From the NCBI GenBank assembly GCA_028283655.1, contig JAPWKE010000003.1, positions 2,976,001-3,040,000 on the forward strand: 64,000 nt of DNA, written 5' to 3'. A program made the translations under genes and the position numbers. Below, in pieces: positions 27,096-36,036 of the stretch. The notes under the pieces were generated by a model, which was not told the DNA's origin, did not search any database, and saw nothing but the letters and a program-made list of their open reading frames with translations. The stretch comes from Acidobacteriaceae bacterium. GTDB lineage: Bacteria; Acidobacteriota; Terriglobia; Terriglobales; Acidobacteriaceae. Position 1 is the first letter of the stretch, and every line of letters begins with the position of its first letter.

Positions 27096-28160
27096 ATGCG
27101 CTCACTTGCTCTTCGTCTCGCAGTTTTGCTGGTTTTCGCCTCCATTTTCCGCTCTGCCAGTGCGCAGACACAGGAAAAACCCTGGCCAATCCGCGCTGTC
27201 GTCGTCGCCACCTTCGAAATCGGGGCCGATACCGGCGACAAGCCAGGCGAGTTCCAGCTCTGGGTAGAACGCGAGCATCTGGATGAGGTCGTGCCCTTCC
27301 CAGGCGGCGTTCACCCGCTGCGCACCAACAAAGAGCACACCATTCTGGGCATGATCAGCGGAACGACGATCGCTCCGGCCACGGCCTCGATCATGGCGCT
27401 TGGGCTCGATCCGCGCTTTGACCTCTCGCACGCCTACTTCCTCATCAACGGCATCGCAGGCGTGGACCCGAAGGTGGCTTCGCTGGGCTCCGCCGCGTGG
27501 GCAAAGTTCGTGGTGGGTGACGTCACCCGCATGATCGACTCGCGAGAGACGCCGAAGAGCTGGCCCTATGGCCTCTTTGCCGTGAGCGACAAGGAGCCGA
27601 ACCAGCCCGTAGGAAAGCGCGCTGCCTGGTTTAACTCCAACCTTTATCCGCTGAACGCCGGGCTCGTGGACTGGGCCTTTGCCATGACCCGCGGGCTGAA
27701 GTTGCCGGACGATGAAGACTCGGCAACGCTGCGGGCGAAGTTTGTCGGCGACGCGTTTCGCGAAGCTCGCCGTCCGCCGTTTGTGCTCGAAGGCGACTCC
27801 TTCGCCAGCGATTACTTCTGGCACGGCGCTGTCATGAACCAGTTCGCCGAAGACTGGGTACGCAACTGGACCGGCGGCAAGGGCGTCTTCGCCATGACGG
27901 ACATGGAAGACTCCGGAATGATGGAGGCGTTGACGCGGCTGGACGGCATGAAGCGCGTGGACAAGAACCGCGTGCTGGTACTGCGGACGGCCTCGAACTA
28001 CTCCACGCCGCCTCCGGGGCATGACCCCGTGGAGAGCCTGCTGACGCCGCATCTTGGCAAGCTGGCCTTCGAGACCGCCTATCAGACCGGCGCGCCCGTG
28101 CTGCACAAGCTGGTCAACGACTGGGCCACCACCCGCGATCACATCCCCGGCACGAAATAA
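27096..28160 (+). CDS. Purine nucleoside permease (NUP family)
   Basis: A 354-residue protein of the NUP family (PF06516). An N-terminal signal peptide (MRSLALRLAVLLVFASIF) is followed by family landmarks AVVVATFEIGADTGDKPGEFQ, FPGGVHPLRTNKEHTILGMISGTT and SHAYFLINGIAGVDP. The length is usual. The protein is expected to act in the periplasm or envelope on purine nucleosides; the founding member is a nucleoside transport protein, but enzyme-like behaviour has been proposed. The start is ATG 27096 (AGGAG 10 bases upstream), not the in-frame TTG 6 bases earlier. It stands on the opposite strand between scpA and scpB. Confidence 0.88.
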   Translation: MRSLALRLAVLLVFASIFRSASAQTQEKPWPIRAVVVATFEIGADTGDKPGEFQLWVEREHLDEVVPFPGGVHPLRTNKEHTILGMISGTTIAPATASIMALGLDPRFDLSHAYFLINGIAGVDPKVASLGSAAWAKFVVGDVTRMIDSRETPKSWPYGLFAVSDKEPNQPVGKRAAWFNSNLYPLNAGLVDWAFAMTRGLKLPDDEDSATLRAKFVGDAFREARRPPFVLEGDSFASDYFWHGAVMNQFAEDWVRNWTGGKGVFAMTDMEDSGMMEALTRLDGMKRVDKNRVLVLRTASNYSTPPPGHDPVESLLTPHLGKLAFETAYQTGAPVLHKLVNDWATTRDHIPGTK

Positions 28161-28166
28161 GGCAAA

Positions 28167-28198
28167 ACGGCAGCGGTTCGAAGCGGAACCGCTGCCGT
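28167..28198. terminator. Terminator between the nucleoside permease and scpA
   Basis: A 13-bp perfect stem (ACGGCAGCGGTTC with GAACCGCTGCCGT) has a 6-base loop and lies 6 bp past the permease stop. It can also act against the converging scpA transcript. Confidence 0.75.
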
Positions 28199-28283
28199 GT
28201 ATAGCGAAGAACGCAAAGCGTCCCTACGAGTGCAAAACCCACCAACAACCGCAACGCTTACTGCCTAAGCTCTGCGACCGACC

Positions 28284-29333
28284 CTAGCTCCAGTCGTCGC
28301 GGACAACGGCGTTCTCACTCATCACCTGCTCGAAGTTCTCAGCCTTTTTGATCATGATGTCGCCAAGCGCTTCCGGCTGGCGGAAGAGGATCGCCTGCAG
28401 GCGGATGAGCTCCAGCATCGCCAGGAACGTGCAGATCAGCGAGCGTTCCGAGCGGGCATTGCCCAGCAGTTTGCGCAGGCTTACCGGGCGGTCTTCCATC
28501 AGAAGACGCTGCTTCACGTACTGAATCATCTGCGCGACCGTTACGCTCTCCTCGTCAATCCTGTGGACCGGACGATCGCGGAGCTTCTGCAAGACATCGC
28601 GGAAGACGAGCAGCAGCGAGGAGGTGTCGGCGTCGATCTCGCGCTCTGAGTCCAGCGAGCTGACGCCTTCGTCGAGCAGAAAACCCTTCATCCCAGACTG
28701 CGTCCAGGTTGCGTCTTCGATCTGCTGCTTCTGCTGCAGCATCTGTGCAGCCGACTTGAAGCGTTCGTGCTCCAACAGACGCTCCACCAGCTCGCGACGA
28801 GGATCTTCATCAATGCCTGCGGCCACTTCCATCGGATCGCGCGGCAGCAGCATCTTGCTCTTGATGTGGATCAGCAGCGAGGCCGTGTAAACAAACTCGC
28901 CAGCAGAGTCTACGTCTGTCTGCTTGAGATGGTGTGTGTACTCAAGAAACTGAGCCGTGATCTTCGCCATCGGAATGTCGTAAATGTCGATGTTCTGCTT
29001 GCGAATCAGGTCGAGCAGAAGGTCGAACGGGCCGTCGTACACACGACCGACGGTGATCATGAAGGGCGACTGCGAAGCCTCTTCTTTTTCCTTCTCCTTG
29101 TCGGTCTTCTGACGAGGCTCAGGAGCAGGCGGCCGCACCGGCGGATGCTCCAGCGCAAAGTGCGCAGCGCCCGAAGCCGAAGACGTCTCCGCAGCGGCAG
29201 CTTCCGGCGCAGCCGTCTCTGCCTGCACCACTTCGTTCTGCTCGGACGAGTCCGGCTCAGCCTGCTGCGGTTCCTGCCCGTCCGGCTGCTGCTCGATCAG
29301 CTCATCCTGCGGATTAGTCTCCGATGGTGGCAT
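28284..29333 (-). CDS. scpA: Segregation and condensation protein A
   Basis: A 349-residue ScpA kleisin that bridges SMC heads during chromosome segregation. The first 85 residues are Glu/Pro/Ala-rich and probably disordered. The kleisin core starts at FMITVGRVYDGPFDLLLDLIR, with KQNIDIYDIPMAKITAQF. A middle segment ELVERLLEHERFKSAAQML precedes the C-terminal winged-helix (VTVAQMIQYVKQRLLMEDR). It overlaps the end of trpS by 20 bp, so translation is probably coupled. The convergent NUP gene separates it from scpB. Confidence 0.9.
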   Translation of the reverse strand: MPPSETNPQDELIEQQPDGQEPQQAEPDSSEQNEVVQAETAAPEAAAAETSSASGAAHFALEHPPVRPPAPEPRQKTDKEKEKEEASQSPFMITVGRVYDGPFDLLLDLIRKQNIDIYDIPMAKITAQFLEYTHHLKQTDVDSAGEFVYTASLLIHIKSKMLLPRDPMEVAAGIDEDPRRELVERLLEHERFKSAAQMLQQKQQIEDATWTQSGMKGFLLDEGVSSLDSEREIDADTSSLLLVFRDVLQKLRDRPVHRIDEESVTVAQMIQYVKQRLLMEDRPVSLRKLLGNARSERSLICTFLAMLELIRLQAILFRQPEALGDIMIKKAENFEQVMSENAVVRDDWS

Positions 29334-30939
29334 AGCTGTGCTCCGTATCGGTGATGTCGATACCCGCAGCGTTGGGTAGCTGCAGGATATAGTGATCGTT
29401 CTGCTTCACTACAGAGAAGGTGATGTTGTCCTTACCGGCAGCCTTCTTCGCCGCCGACCACGGGCCAACATACATCTTCTGCGGAACGATGAAGTCGTGC
29501 AGACGGTGCTTCTTGTCCCAGCAAAGCAAGCTGATGATCTCGTACGACTTGGGCTTCAGGACAAAGCTCCAGGTCTCCTCCGCATCATCCTCGCGCGCAG
29601 CGACTACAGCAACGCGTCGATTATTCCGCGTCAGATAAAGGCCTTCCGACTCCTGCTTCAGCGATACATGCGGGCCGGCAATCTCCTGCCTCCAGGTATC
29701 GCGCAGGTTACGGGCAAGCACCAGAGGCTCGTTCGACCACCAGGCGCTCAAATGCTCCAGGTCGTAGACCTCTCGCTCAGCGCTCTCCTGTGCAGAAAAG
29801 AGGCTCGTCTTCCGCGCACGGATGCCCGAAAGGTCACGGGACAGCCCCGTGGCCGAACGGATCTCCGCCATCACAGCTTCCGCACTCTTCGCGGCACGGC
29901 GCGCACCGTCTTCAAGAACATCCCAGATGACGTCGGGCTTATCTTCCAGCTCACGACGACGCACCTGCATCGGCGCGATGTGCTCCACGATCGAGGTTCC
30001 GAGCATCATCTTGCACTCGTCACAACGCAACGAGGCGTTGCGGCATCCCTCGCGGATCGTCGAGTCCATCTCCACACGCGAGAAAACCGTGTGCAGATCA
30101 GCAACCGGGCAAATATCCGGATCGCCGGGGTCATGCTGCGTCGGGCGTTGTCCGCCGTTCGTCATGCTCTGGGCCTTGCGCATGACCGTGGACATATCGT
30201 CGGTCAGATAGATCGCATTCCCATAGCTCTTCGACATCTTGCGGCCGTCCAGCCCAGGGAGCTTCGGCGAAGGGGTCAACAAAGCCTCGGGCTCCGGCAA
30301 CAGAAGGCGATCGGGATCGAGCTCTGTCTGCACCGTTCCTGCGGCACCGGGCACAATGCGCTTGGGCGAGTAAAACTGGTTGAACCGGCGCGCCACTTCG
30401 CGCGTCAACTCAACGTGCGCCACCTGGTCGGCTCCAACGGGCACAAAGCGCGGCTTGTAGAGCAGGATGTCCGCAGACTGCAGCAACGGATAGCCAAGGA
30501 AGCCGTACGTGTTCAGGTCCTTCTCGGCAAGTTGCTGCTGCTGGTCCTTGTACGTGGGGACGCGTTCCAGCCAGCCAAGCGGCGTAATCATGCTGAAGAG
30601 CAGATGAAGCTCCGCGTGCTGCGGAACATGCGACTGAACAAAAAGCGTCGACTTGCCAGGGTTGATCCCTGCGGCGAAGAAGTCGAGCGCGATGTCGAAG
30701 ATGTTCTGCTTGAGCTGGCTTGGATCAGCGTAATCGGTAGTCAGTGCGTGCAGGTCGGCGATGAAGAAGTAGCACTCATACTCTGCCTGCAGCTTGACCC
30801 AGTTGTAGAGCGCGCCCATGTAGTTGCCGAGGTGCAGCTTGCCGGTGGGGCGCATGCCGCTGAGCACGCGAGGACGCGGTGCTCCTGGCAGAGAGACGGG
30901 CTTGGGGTCGCAGTAGGAAACGGGATTCGAAGAACTCAT
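29314..30939 (-). CDS. trpS: Tryptophan-tRNA ligase with C-terminal extension
   Basis: A 541-residue class I synthetase. The HIGH-like motif is PTGKLHLGNYMG (K34-N39), the KMSKS motif lies at 234-238 (GRKMSKSYGNAI), and a Cys cluster (C299, C306, C309) may bind zinc. Bacterial TrpRS is usually about 330 residues; the catalytic and anticodon parts end near residue 370. The last 170 residues form a separate module (LVLARNLRDTWRQEI, YEIISLLCWDKKHR, MYVGPWSAAKKAAGKDNITF) that I do not recognise. The gene shares 20 bp with scpA. Confidence 0.92.
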   Translation of the reverse strand: MSSSNPVSYCDPKPVSLPGAPRPRVLSGMRPTGKLHLGNYMGALYNWVKLQAEYECYFFIADLHALTTDYADPSQLKQNIFDIALDFFAAGINPGKSTLFVQSHVPQHAELHLLFSMITPLGWLERVPTYKDQQQQLAEKDLNTYGFLGYPLLQSADILLYKPRFVPVGADQVAHVELTREVARRFNQFYSPKRIVPGAAGTVQTELDPDRLLLPEPEALLTPSPKLPGLDGRKMSKSYGNAIYLTDDMSTVMRKAQSMTNGGQRPTQHDPGDPDICPVADLHTVFSRVEMDSTIREGCRNASLRCDECKMMLGTSIVEHIAPMQVRRRELEDKPDVIWDVLEDGARRAAKSAEAVMAEIRSATGLSRDLSGIRARKTSLFSAQESAEREVYDLEHLSAWWSNEPLVLARNLRDTWRQEIAGPHVSLKQESEGLYLTRNNRRVAVVAAREDDAEETWSFVLKPKSYEIISLLCWDKKHRLHDFIVPQKMYVGPWSAAKKAAGKDNITFSVVKQNDHYILQLPNAAGIDITDTEHSYATIGD

Positions 30940-31011
30940 TGGAAAATAAGGGCTCTCACAAAGGATACAGGCTCGGAAAGCCCAAACAGCACTGGGATTC
31001 AGGCAATGGCG

Positions 31012-31731
31012 TCACAAAGACAACAGCAGATGCTGGAAGAACATGAACGCCGGGACAAACACCCCAAGGATGATCTTGAAGCCCACGAAGAAGAACCCGA
31101 TCATGATCCAGAGCGCGTACTGCTCAAACGCCTTAGCCGCGTTGTAGGGCAGGAAGTGCACCAGGATCTTGCCGCCGTCGAGAAACGGCACGGGAACGAG
31201 GTTGAAGATCGCCAACAGCAGGTTGACGAAGATGGCGATGTCCAGCAGCAGCAGCACGGGGAAGATGCTTGGCAGGCTCGTGGTATCGACCGGCGCGCGG
31301 AAGGTCAGCATCATCACTTCCCCCAGCGACTGTTGTGCTCCCGGAACCAGGTGCTTCAGCACAATGAGCACGACAAGGCAGACGACCGCAGCCACAACCT
31401 GAGCCAGCGGCCCGGCCAGCGTCGCCAGCATCTCGCCGTTCTTCTGCCGGAAGTTGCGGTAGGTCATCGGAACGGGCTTGCCCCAGCCGAGGATAAGCGG
31501 CGACGTCCAGACATACAGCAGCGGCCAGATGGCCATGCCGAAGAGGTCGAAGTGCACGATAGGGTTCAGCGTCATGCGCCCGAGCATTCGCCCGGTCGGG
31601 TCGCCGAGCTTGTTGGCCGCCCACGCCTGCGCGCAGTCATGGATGGAGATGGCGAGCACCATGAGAACCAGCTCGAAAATGATCAGTGCAACGTTCAGAG
31701 GCATCGCCAACAAGGATACGCCGTTTGCCAT
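31012..31731 (-). CDS. Degenerate M50/site-2-protease family membrane protein
   Basis: About 239 residues from the start preferred at 31731, with five to six TM helices of the PF02163 type. Family landmarks are LGDPTGRMLGRMTLNP, GWGKPVPM, LAGPLAQV and the second motif NLVPVPFLDGG (N177, D185). The catalytic HExxH is altered to HDCAQ (H31-Q35): Glu is replaced by Asp and the second zinc-ligand His by Gln. It may therefore be inactive or chemically unusual. Starting at 31731 avoids overlap with the divergent ridA gene; a start at 31704 is also possible. It lies upstream of trpS on the same strand. Confidence 0.85.
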   Translation of the reverse strand: MANGVSLLAMPLNVALIIFELVLMVLAISIHDCAQAWAANKLGDPTGRMLGRMTLNPIVHFDLFGMAIWPLLYVWTSPLILGWGKPVPMTYRNFRQKNGEMLATLAGPLAQVVAAVVCLVVLIVLKHLVPGAQQSLGEVMMLTFRAPVDTTSLPSIFPVLLLLDIAIFVNLLLAIFNLVPVPFLDGGKILVHFLPYNAAKAFEQYALWIMIGFFFVGFKIILGVFVPAFMFFQHLLLSL

Positions 31732-31761
31732 GCAAGCTTCGCTCGGCGGACAATCAGGGCT

Positions 31762-32154
31762 ATGGCAAAGCAGATCATCAGCACACCGGACGCGCCGCAA
31801 GCTATCGGCCCTTACTCGCAGGCCGTGCGCCTGGGCAACATGCTCTTCACCTCGGGACAGATCCCGCTCGACCCCGCTACCGGCGAGATGATCACCGGCG
31901 ACATCACCGCACAGACTGAGCGCGTCGTCGCGAACCTGCAGGCCCTGTTGAAAGCCGCTGGGTTTACTGTGGAGAACGTGGTGAAAACCACCGTCTTTCT
32001 CAAAGACATGAACGACTTCGCCGCAATGAACGCGGTGTACACCACCGTCTTCGCTGCCGAAGGCGCCAAGCCGCCCGCACGCTCCACCATCCAGGTCGCT
32101 CGCCTGCCCAAGGACGCGCTGGTGGAGATCGAAGTCACCGCGCTACTCGACTAA
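31762..32154 (+). CDS. ridA: RidA-family enamine/imine deaminase
   Basis: A 130-residue YjgF/RidA protein. It hydrolyses reactive enamine/imine intermediates released by PLP enzymes such as threonine dehydratase. Hallmarks are AIGPYSQAVRLGNMLFTSGQ, VVKTTVFLKDMNDFAAMN and PPARSTIQVARLPKDALVEIE, which contains the conserved catalytic Arg. The start ATG at 31762 lies 30 bp from the divergent peptidase-family gene. The same frame stays open far upstream through trpS, but only this part is the gene. Confidence 0.95.
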   Translation: MAKQIISTPDAPQAIGPYSQAVRLGNMLFTSGQIPLDPATGEMITGDITAQTERVVANLQALLKAAGFTVENVVKTTVFLKDMNDFAAMNAVYTTVFAAEGAKPPARSTIQVARLPKDALVEIEVTALLD

Positions 32155-32172
32155 CTCCCCAAAAAGAAGAAG

Positions 32173-32203
32173 CGGCGGCGAGAGGAGTTTCCTCTCGCCG
32201 CCG
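32173..32203. terminator. Bidirectional terminator between ridA and the TonB receptor
   Basis: A 14-bp perfect stem (CGGCGGCGAGAGGA with TCCTCTCGCCGCCG) and a GTT loop, flanked by A-runs on one side and TTCTTT on the other, suit both converging genes. Confidence 0.85.
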
Positions 32204-32223
32204 TTCTTTGCTTGGCTTGCGGT

Positions 32224-35200
32224 TTAGAACAGGATGCGAGCGCCAAGCTGAAGCTGACGGTTGTCGAAGTTGCTGTTGACACCGGTGATCTTGCCAAAGT
32301 TCCCCGACGAGAGCGTGCCAGTCGGCGCGCCCAGGTTGGTGAAGTTGAAGACGTTGATCGCCTCGCCGCGGAACTGCAGCTTTACCTGCCGGTAGACCGG
32401 GAAGTCGCGGAAGACCGCAGCGTTGATGTTGCGAACACCCGGAGCGTCGATGGCATAAGGACGCAGCGTGCCATCCGAACCACCAGGGCCGGTGCCTGGG
32501 CAGGTCGTGGGTGAGCTGGCGCTATAGCCGCAGAAAGCAGTCGTATCGAACCACTTCGCAGCCGTCGCGTTCGGCAGGATGCCGACCTTCTTGCCCGCAA
32601 CGACATTGGGGCGATCGCTGGTGTTCCCGTCGCCGTTGTTATCGGAGCCGGTCGTGATGTTGAACGGTGCGCCGCTCGAGATCGTCGCAATCGCCGAGAT
32701 CGTCCAGCCATTGAACGCACCACGAACGAACGGGTTCTTGCCCTTGTAGTAATCCGGCTTCAACAGCACGTTGAAGACCGCCGTGTGGCGAACATCGAGG
32801 TCCGTGCGCTGGCGGTCAAGCTGCGGCAGGTTGTAGTCCTCGAAGTTGTTACCCAGTGTGTTGTTATTCATGTACGCCGACGCCAGCGTCTTCGACCATG
32901 AGTAGTAGCCCTTCGCGCTGAAGTGCTGCGAGAAGCGCTTGTCCACCGACACCTGCAGACCGTTGTAGTTCGACGTCTGGCGTGAACGCACTACGTACAC
33001 CTGGCTATACGTCGGTGTGCCGCCGATAGCCACATTCACCGGACGACGAGCATTCGCCGTTGCCGTTGTATTCGCCGTCGGGGTTGCCGTGTTGAAGACC
33101 GGATAATTCGCGTCGTCATAGAGCGGCAGCTTGCGGTTGAGCGCGCTGACGAAGGCCATGGAAACAGCCAGCGTCGGCGTGAACTGCTGCTCTACGGCAA
33201 AGTTCATCTGGTAGTTATACGGCCAGCGGTAATCCGCATCCATCGCCAGAATCTGCGTGGGCTTGATGAAGCGCGGGTTCGCCGGATCGTAGTTGTATGG
33301 ATACGGCGAGATACCGCCAGGGAAGTCCGTCGTGTCCGTCGAGTAGGGATGCGTCAGGCTCGTAACGTTGCTGTACTGCGCACGCACCGAGAACGGCTGC
33401 GAGTTCGACGGAAGCTCAAACTCGTTGCCGCCGATGGATCCAAAGAACAGACCCGCGCCAGCATGAACAATCGTTTTGCCGTTGCCGAAGGCATCCCACG
33501 CAAAACCGATACGCGGCGACACATGGTTGTAACGCGTCGGCGAACCGGTCTTCGGCACGCCGGGGTCACCTGGGAAGAGCAGGCCACGCGGAGCCGATGG
33601 AATCGCCACAGATTGAACACCGGCTCGGAAGTTCGTGGTGCGGTTCATGGTGTCGGTCGGTGCGGTCTGCACGTCGTAACGCAGGCCAAGGTTCAGCGTA
33701 AGGTTGGGCAGTACCCGCCAGTCATCCTGGAAGAAGGCGCCGTAGTTGAAGTAATTGGCGTTCGCATAGACGGGCGAGTCCTGGTTCATCGTGTTCGGCC
33801 GGCCCAGCACAAAGTCGCTGAGCGCGTTACCGGTACGTGAAGTCGTGCTGGAGGTGAACGCAAAGACGCCGTAGTTGTTCAGCAGCGTCTGCTGCGCGTC
33901 CTTCTCCAACGCGCCTTCTGCGCCGAGATGAATGGAGTGCCGCCCCTTGTTCCAGGCCATCACATCGCGCAGCGCGTACAGGTTGTCACCCGCCAGAGGG
34001 CCAGCGATCGCCTGCGACAGCGTGAACCAGCCGTTGACCGAAATTTGCGGTAGCGACGGTGTTCCCTGCACGTTGAAGTCCGAGCCATAGGCCGCAATCG
34101 TCGTCTGCGGAATGTTTGTACGGCCAGCGATCAGGCGCGAGTAGTTCGCCCACACCTGATTGACCATCGACGAGTTAATCGTCCATGTGTCCGAAAGGTT
34201 CGCGTTCTGCTGACGCCAGTTGAAGAGCTGCATCGACCAGCCCGGAACCGTGCCGCCCGAAGGAAGCTGTGTGCTCATGCCGTTCGTCTGGAAGTAGTTC
34301 GCGCTGATGCGGTGATTGCCGATGTTGTGGTCAATCTTGATCAGGAACTCATCGCTCTGGTTCTGCGTAGTGTACGTCGAAATAAGCCCGTTGTTTGTGT
34401 TCGAAGGGCCCGGAACATTGCGGCTCAACACCTGCTGCGCGGTGGGGTCGAGCGTGCTGGTGATGATGTTGCCCGCATACGGCACACGGGTGATCGGGTT
34501 GCAAACGATGAAGCGTCCGCCGTGATCGGTGAGCGCCTTGTCCGTTGCAGAAACCGTCTGCGTGCAGCTTGTGATCGTGCCCGAGTTTGTCGGCAGGTTT
34601 TCGCTGAAGTTGCCGGCACGCTGCAACGTGTCAGGAACAATCGCGCTGTTCAGCGGTGCGCTCTGCGACTGGCGCAGACCAGCGTACGAACCGAAGAAGA
34701 ACGTCTTGTCCTTGACGACCGGACCGCCGACCGTAGCGCCAAACTGATGACGATGCAGCGGCAGCGCCTTCTGCCCGGTGCCCCAGCTTGAAGCGTTGGC
34801 TGCGTTATTGCGCTCGAAGTCAAAAACCGACCCGTGCACCTTGTTGGTGCCCGACTTCGTCACAGCCGAAACAATGCCCGCAGACGTGCGACCGAACTGC
34901 GCGGAGAAGTTGTTCGTCTGGACGCTGAACTCCTGAATGGCGTCCGGGTTCGGCAGAATGTTGCCCGTGTTGCGCAACCCCGTCATGTTGATTCCGCCGT
35001 CCAGGTAGTAGCTGACCTGACCGACCGTTCCGTCCGTCGATCCGTTGATGTACGTATGCTGCTCAGGATAGCCAAGGTTGTTCACCGTACGGCTTGCCTG
35101 AACGCCCGGAGTCAGGGGAAGAAGATCGTACGGATTGCGGCCAACGAGCGGAAGGTTATCCACCTCCTGGTTGTCGATCACTCGCCCCAGTGTGGAGTTT

Positions 35201-35595
35201 GTGTTGTTCACAAGCGGCAGATCGCTGGTCACTTCGACCACCTGCTGCTCCTGCCCAACAGCCAGTGCAACCTTGTCCAGCGATGCCGACTGCATCGCGT
35301 TCAGCGTGATGCCGGAGCGTTCAAGCGTCTGAAAACCGGGTGCAGAAACGTGTACGGCATACGAGCCAATGGGAAGAAACTCGACGCGGAAGCCGCCGTC
35401 GCCACTGGTCGTGACCGTACGGGAGAAATTCGTGGAGGTTTGGCGAACGGTGACCGTCGCACCGGGGATGGACGCCCCGGTGGAGTCAACGACCGTTCCT
35501 GAGAGAGTGGCGGTGTCAGTCTGACTGAAAGCCTTATGCGGCGCGAAGAGGCCGAAGGCGAAAAATAGTAAAAGCAATTTAGCGAACGAGCGCAT
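32224..35595 (-). CDS. Oar-like TonB-dependent receptor
   Basis: A 1123-residue outer-membrane receptor. A signal peptide (KLLLLFFAFGLFAPHKAFS) leads to a carboxypeptidase-regulatory domain (TLSGTVVDSTGASIPGATVT), then a plug with VDNLPLVGRNPYDLLPLTPGV and SAVTKSGTNKVHGSVFDFERNN. The large barrel is rich in aromatic and Asn/Thr residues and ends QLGARILF. Start ATG 35595 has AGGAG 8 bases upstream. Two LacI-like operator candidates lie upstream (35722-35811), suggesting sugar-responsive control. It is a paralogue of the receptor at 21638-25369, with clearly different sequence. Confidence 0.9.
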   Translation of the reverse strand: MRSFAKLLLLFFAFGLFAPHKAFSQTDTATLSGTVVDSTGASIPGATVTVRQTSTNFSRTVTTSGDGGFRVEFLPIGSYAVHVSAPGFQTLERSGITLNAMQSASLDKVALAVGQEQQVVEVTSDLPLVNNTNSTLGRVIDNQEVDNLPLVGRNPYDLLPLTPGVQASRTVNNLGYPEQHTYINGSTDGTVGQVSYYLDGGINMTGLRNTGNILPNPDAIQEFSVQTNNFSAQFGRTSAGIVSAVTKSGTNKVHGSVFDFERNNAANASSWGTGQKALPLHRHQFGATVGGPVVKDKTFFFGSYAGLRQSQSAPLNSAIVPDTLQRAGNFSENLPTNSGTITSCTQTVSATDKALTDHGGRFIVCNPITRVPYAGNIITSTLDPTAQQVLSRNVPGPSNTNNGLISTYTTQNQSDEFLIKIDHNIGNHRISANYFQTNGMSTQLPSGGTVPGWSMQLFNWRQQNANLSDTWTINSSMVNQVWANYSRLIAGRTNIPQTTIAAYGSDFNVQGTPSLPQISVNGWFTLSQAIAGPLAGDNLYALRDVMAWNKGRHSIHLGAEGALEKDAQQTLLNNYGVFAFTSSTTSRTGNALSDFVLGRPNTMNQDSPVYANANYFNYGAFFQDDWRVLPNLTLNLGLRYDVQTAPTDTMNRTTNFRAGVQSVAIPSAPRGLLFPGDPGVPKTGSPTRYNHVSPRIGFAWDAFGNGKTIVHAGAGLFFGSIGGNEFELPSNSQPFSVRAQYSNVTSLTHPYSTDTTDFPGGISPYPYNYDPANPRFIKPTQILAMDADYRWPYNYQMNFAVEQQFTPTLAVSMAFVSALNRKLPLYDDANYPVFNTATPTANTTATANARRPVNVAIGGTPTYSQVYVVRSRQTSNYNGLQVSVDKRFSQHFSAKGYYSWSKTLASAYMNNNTLGNNFEDYNLPQLDRQRTDLDVRHTAVFNVLLKPDYYKGKNPFVRGAFNGWTISAIATISSGAPFNITTGSDNNGDGNTSDRPNVVAGKKVGILPNATAAKWFDTTAFCGYSASSPTTCPGTGPGGSDGTLRPYAIDAPGVRNINAAVFRDFPVYRQVKLQFRGEAINVFNFTNLGAPTGTLSSGNFGKITGVNSNFDNRQLQLGARILF

Positions 35596-35721
35596 GGTTC
35601 TTTCTCCTGGCGCCGGTGGATCTCGCAGAAACGAAGCGGGAGCGCGCTGGCGGGGGTGACTTCGAAACAAGCCGCAGCCTGCGCTTACGCAGATTGCAGC
35701 AGACCTGGAGCCCTTGGCCGG

Positions 35722-35811
35722 TGAACGTTAACACCTGCCCTCGAACCACACCCTTGAAAGATCTCGGCGAAGGGAGAAAGTTCGGTGCATCCCGCTGTGT
35801 TAGCGTTAGCA
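35722..35811. promoter_or_regulatory. Two candidate LacI-type operators between the TonB receptor and msrB
   Basis: TGTTAGCGTTAGCA at 35798-35811 fits the TGnTAnCGnTAnCA pattern of LacI-family sites. At 35721-35734, GTGAACGTTAACAC reads on the minus strand as TGTTAACGTT, a strong half-site. The rest of the 440-bp gap (35596-36036) shows no gene. The regulator is not in this window. Confidence 0.45.
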
Positions 35812-36036
35812 CGCGCGGAACAATAGCACAGCCCGGACACCTTCCGCCAGCGCGGTACAGTGGAACAGGATGTTCCGTCCTGGGTTCCAGCAGCGAAGTA
35901 CTTACGCGTCCACTCCCAAAGCACGCAAATTCAGGCAAGGCAAAGAGAAGAGTTTCAACACAGCCAGCAGAACGCCACTGCGCCGTCCCGGGCCACCGAA
36001 GCATCCAAATACCAGAGAACGAGAGGAGTTTCCGTG

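Noticed and set aside
29392-31750. 920-codon plus-strand open frame over trpS
   Set aside because: It is the antisense shadow of trpS and the M50 gene; only its end (31762-32154, ridA) is a real gene.
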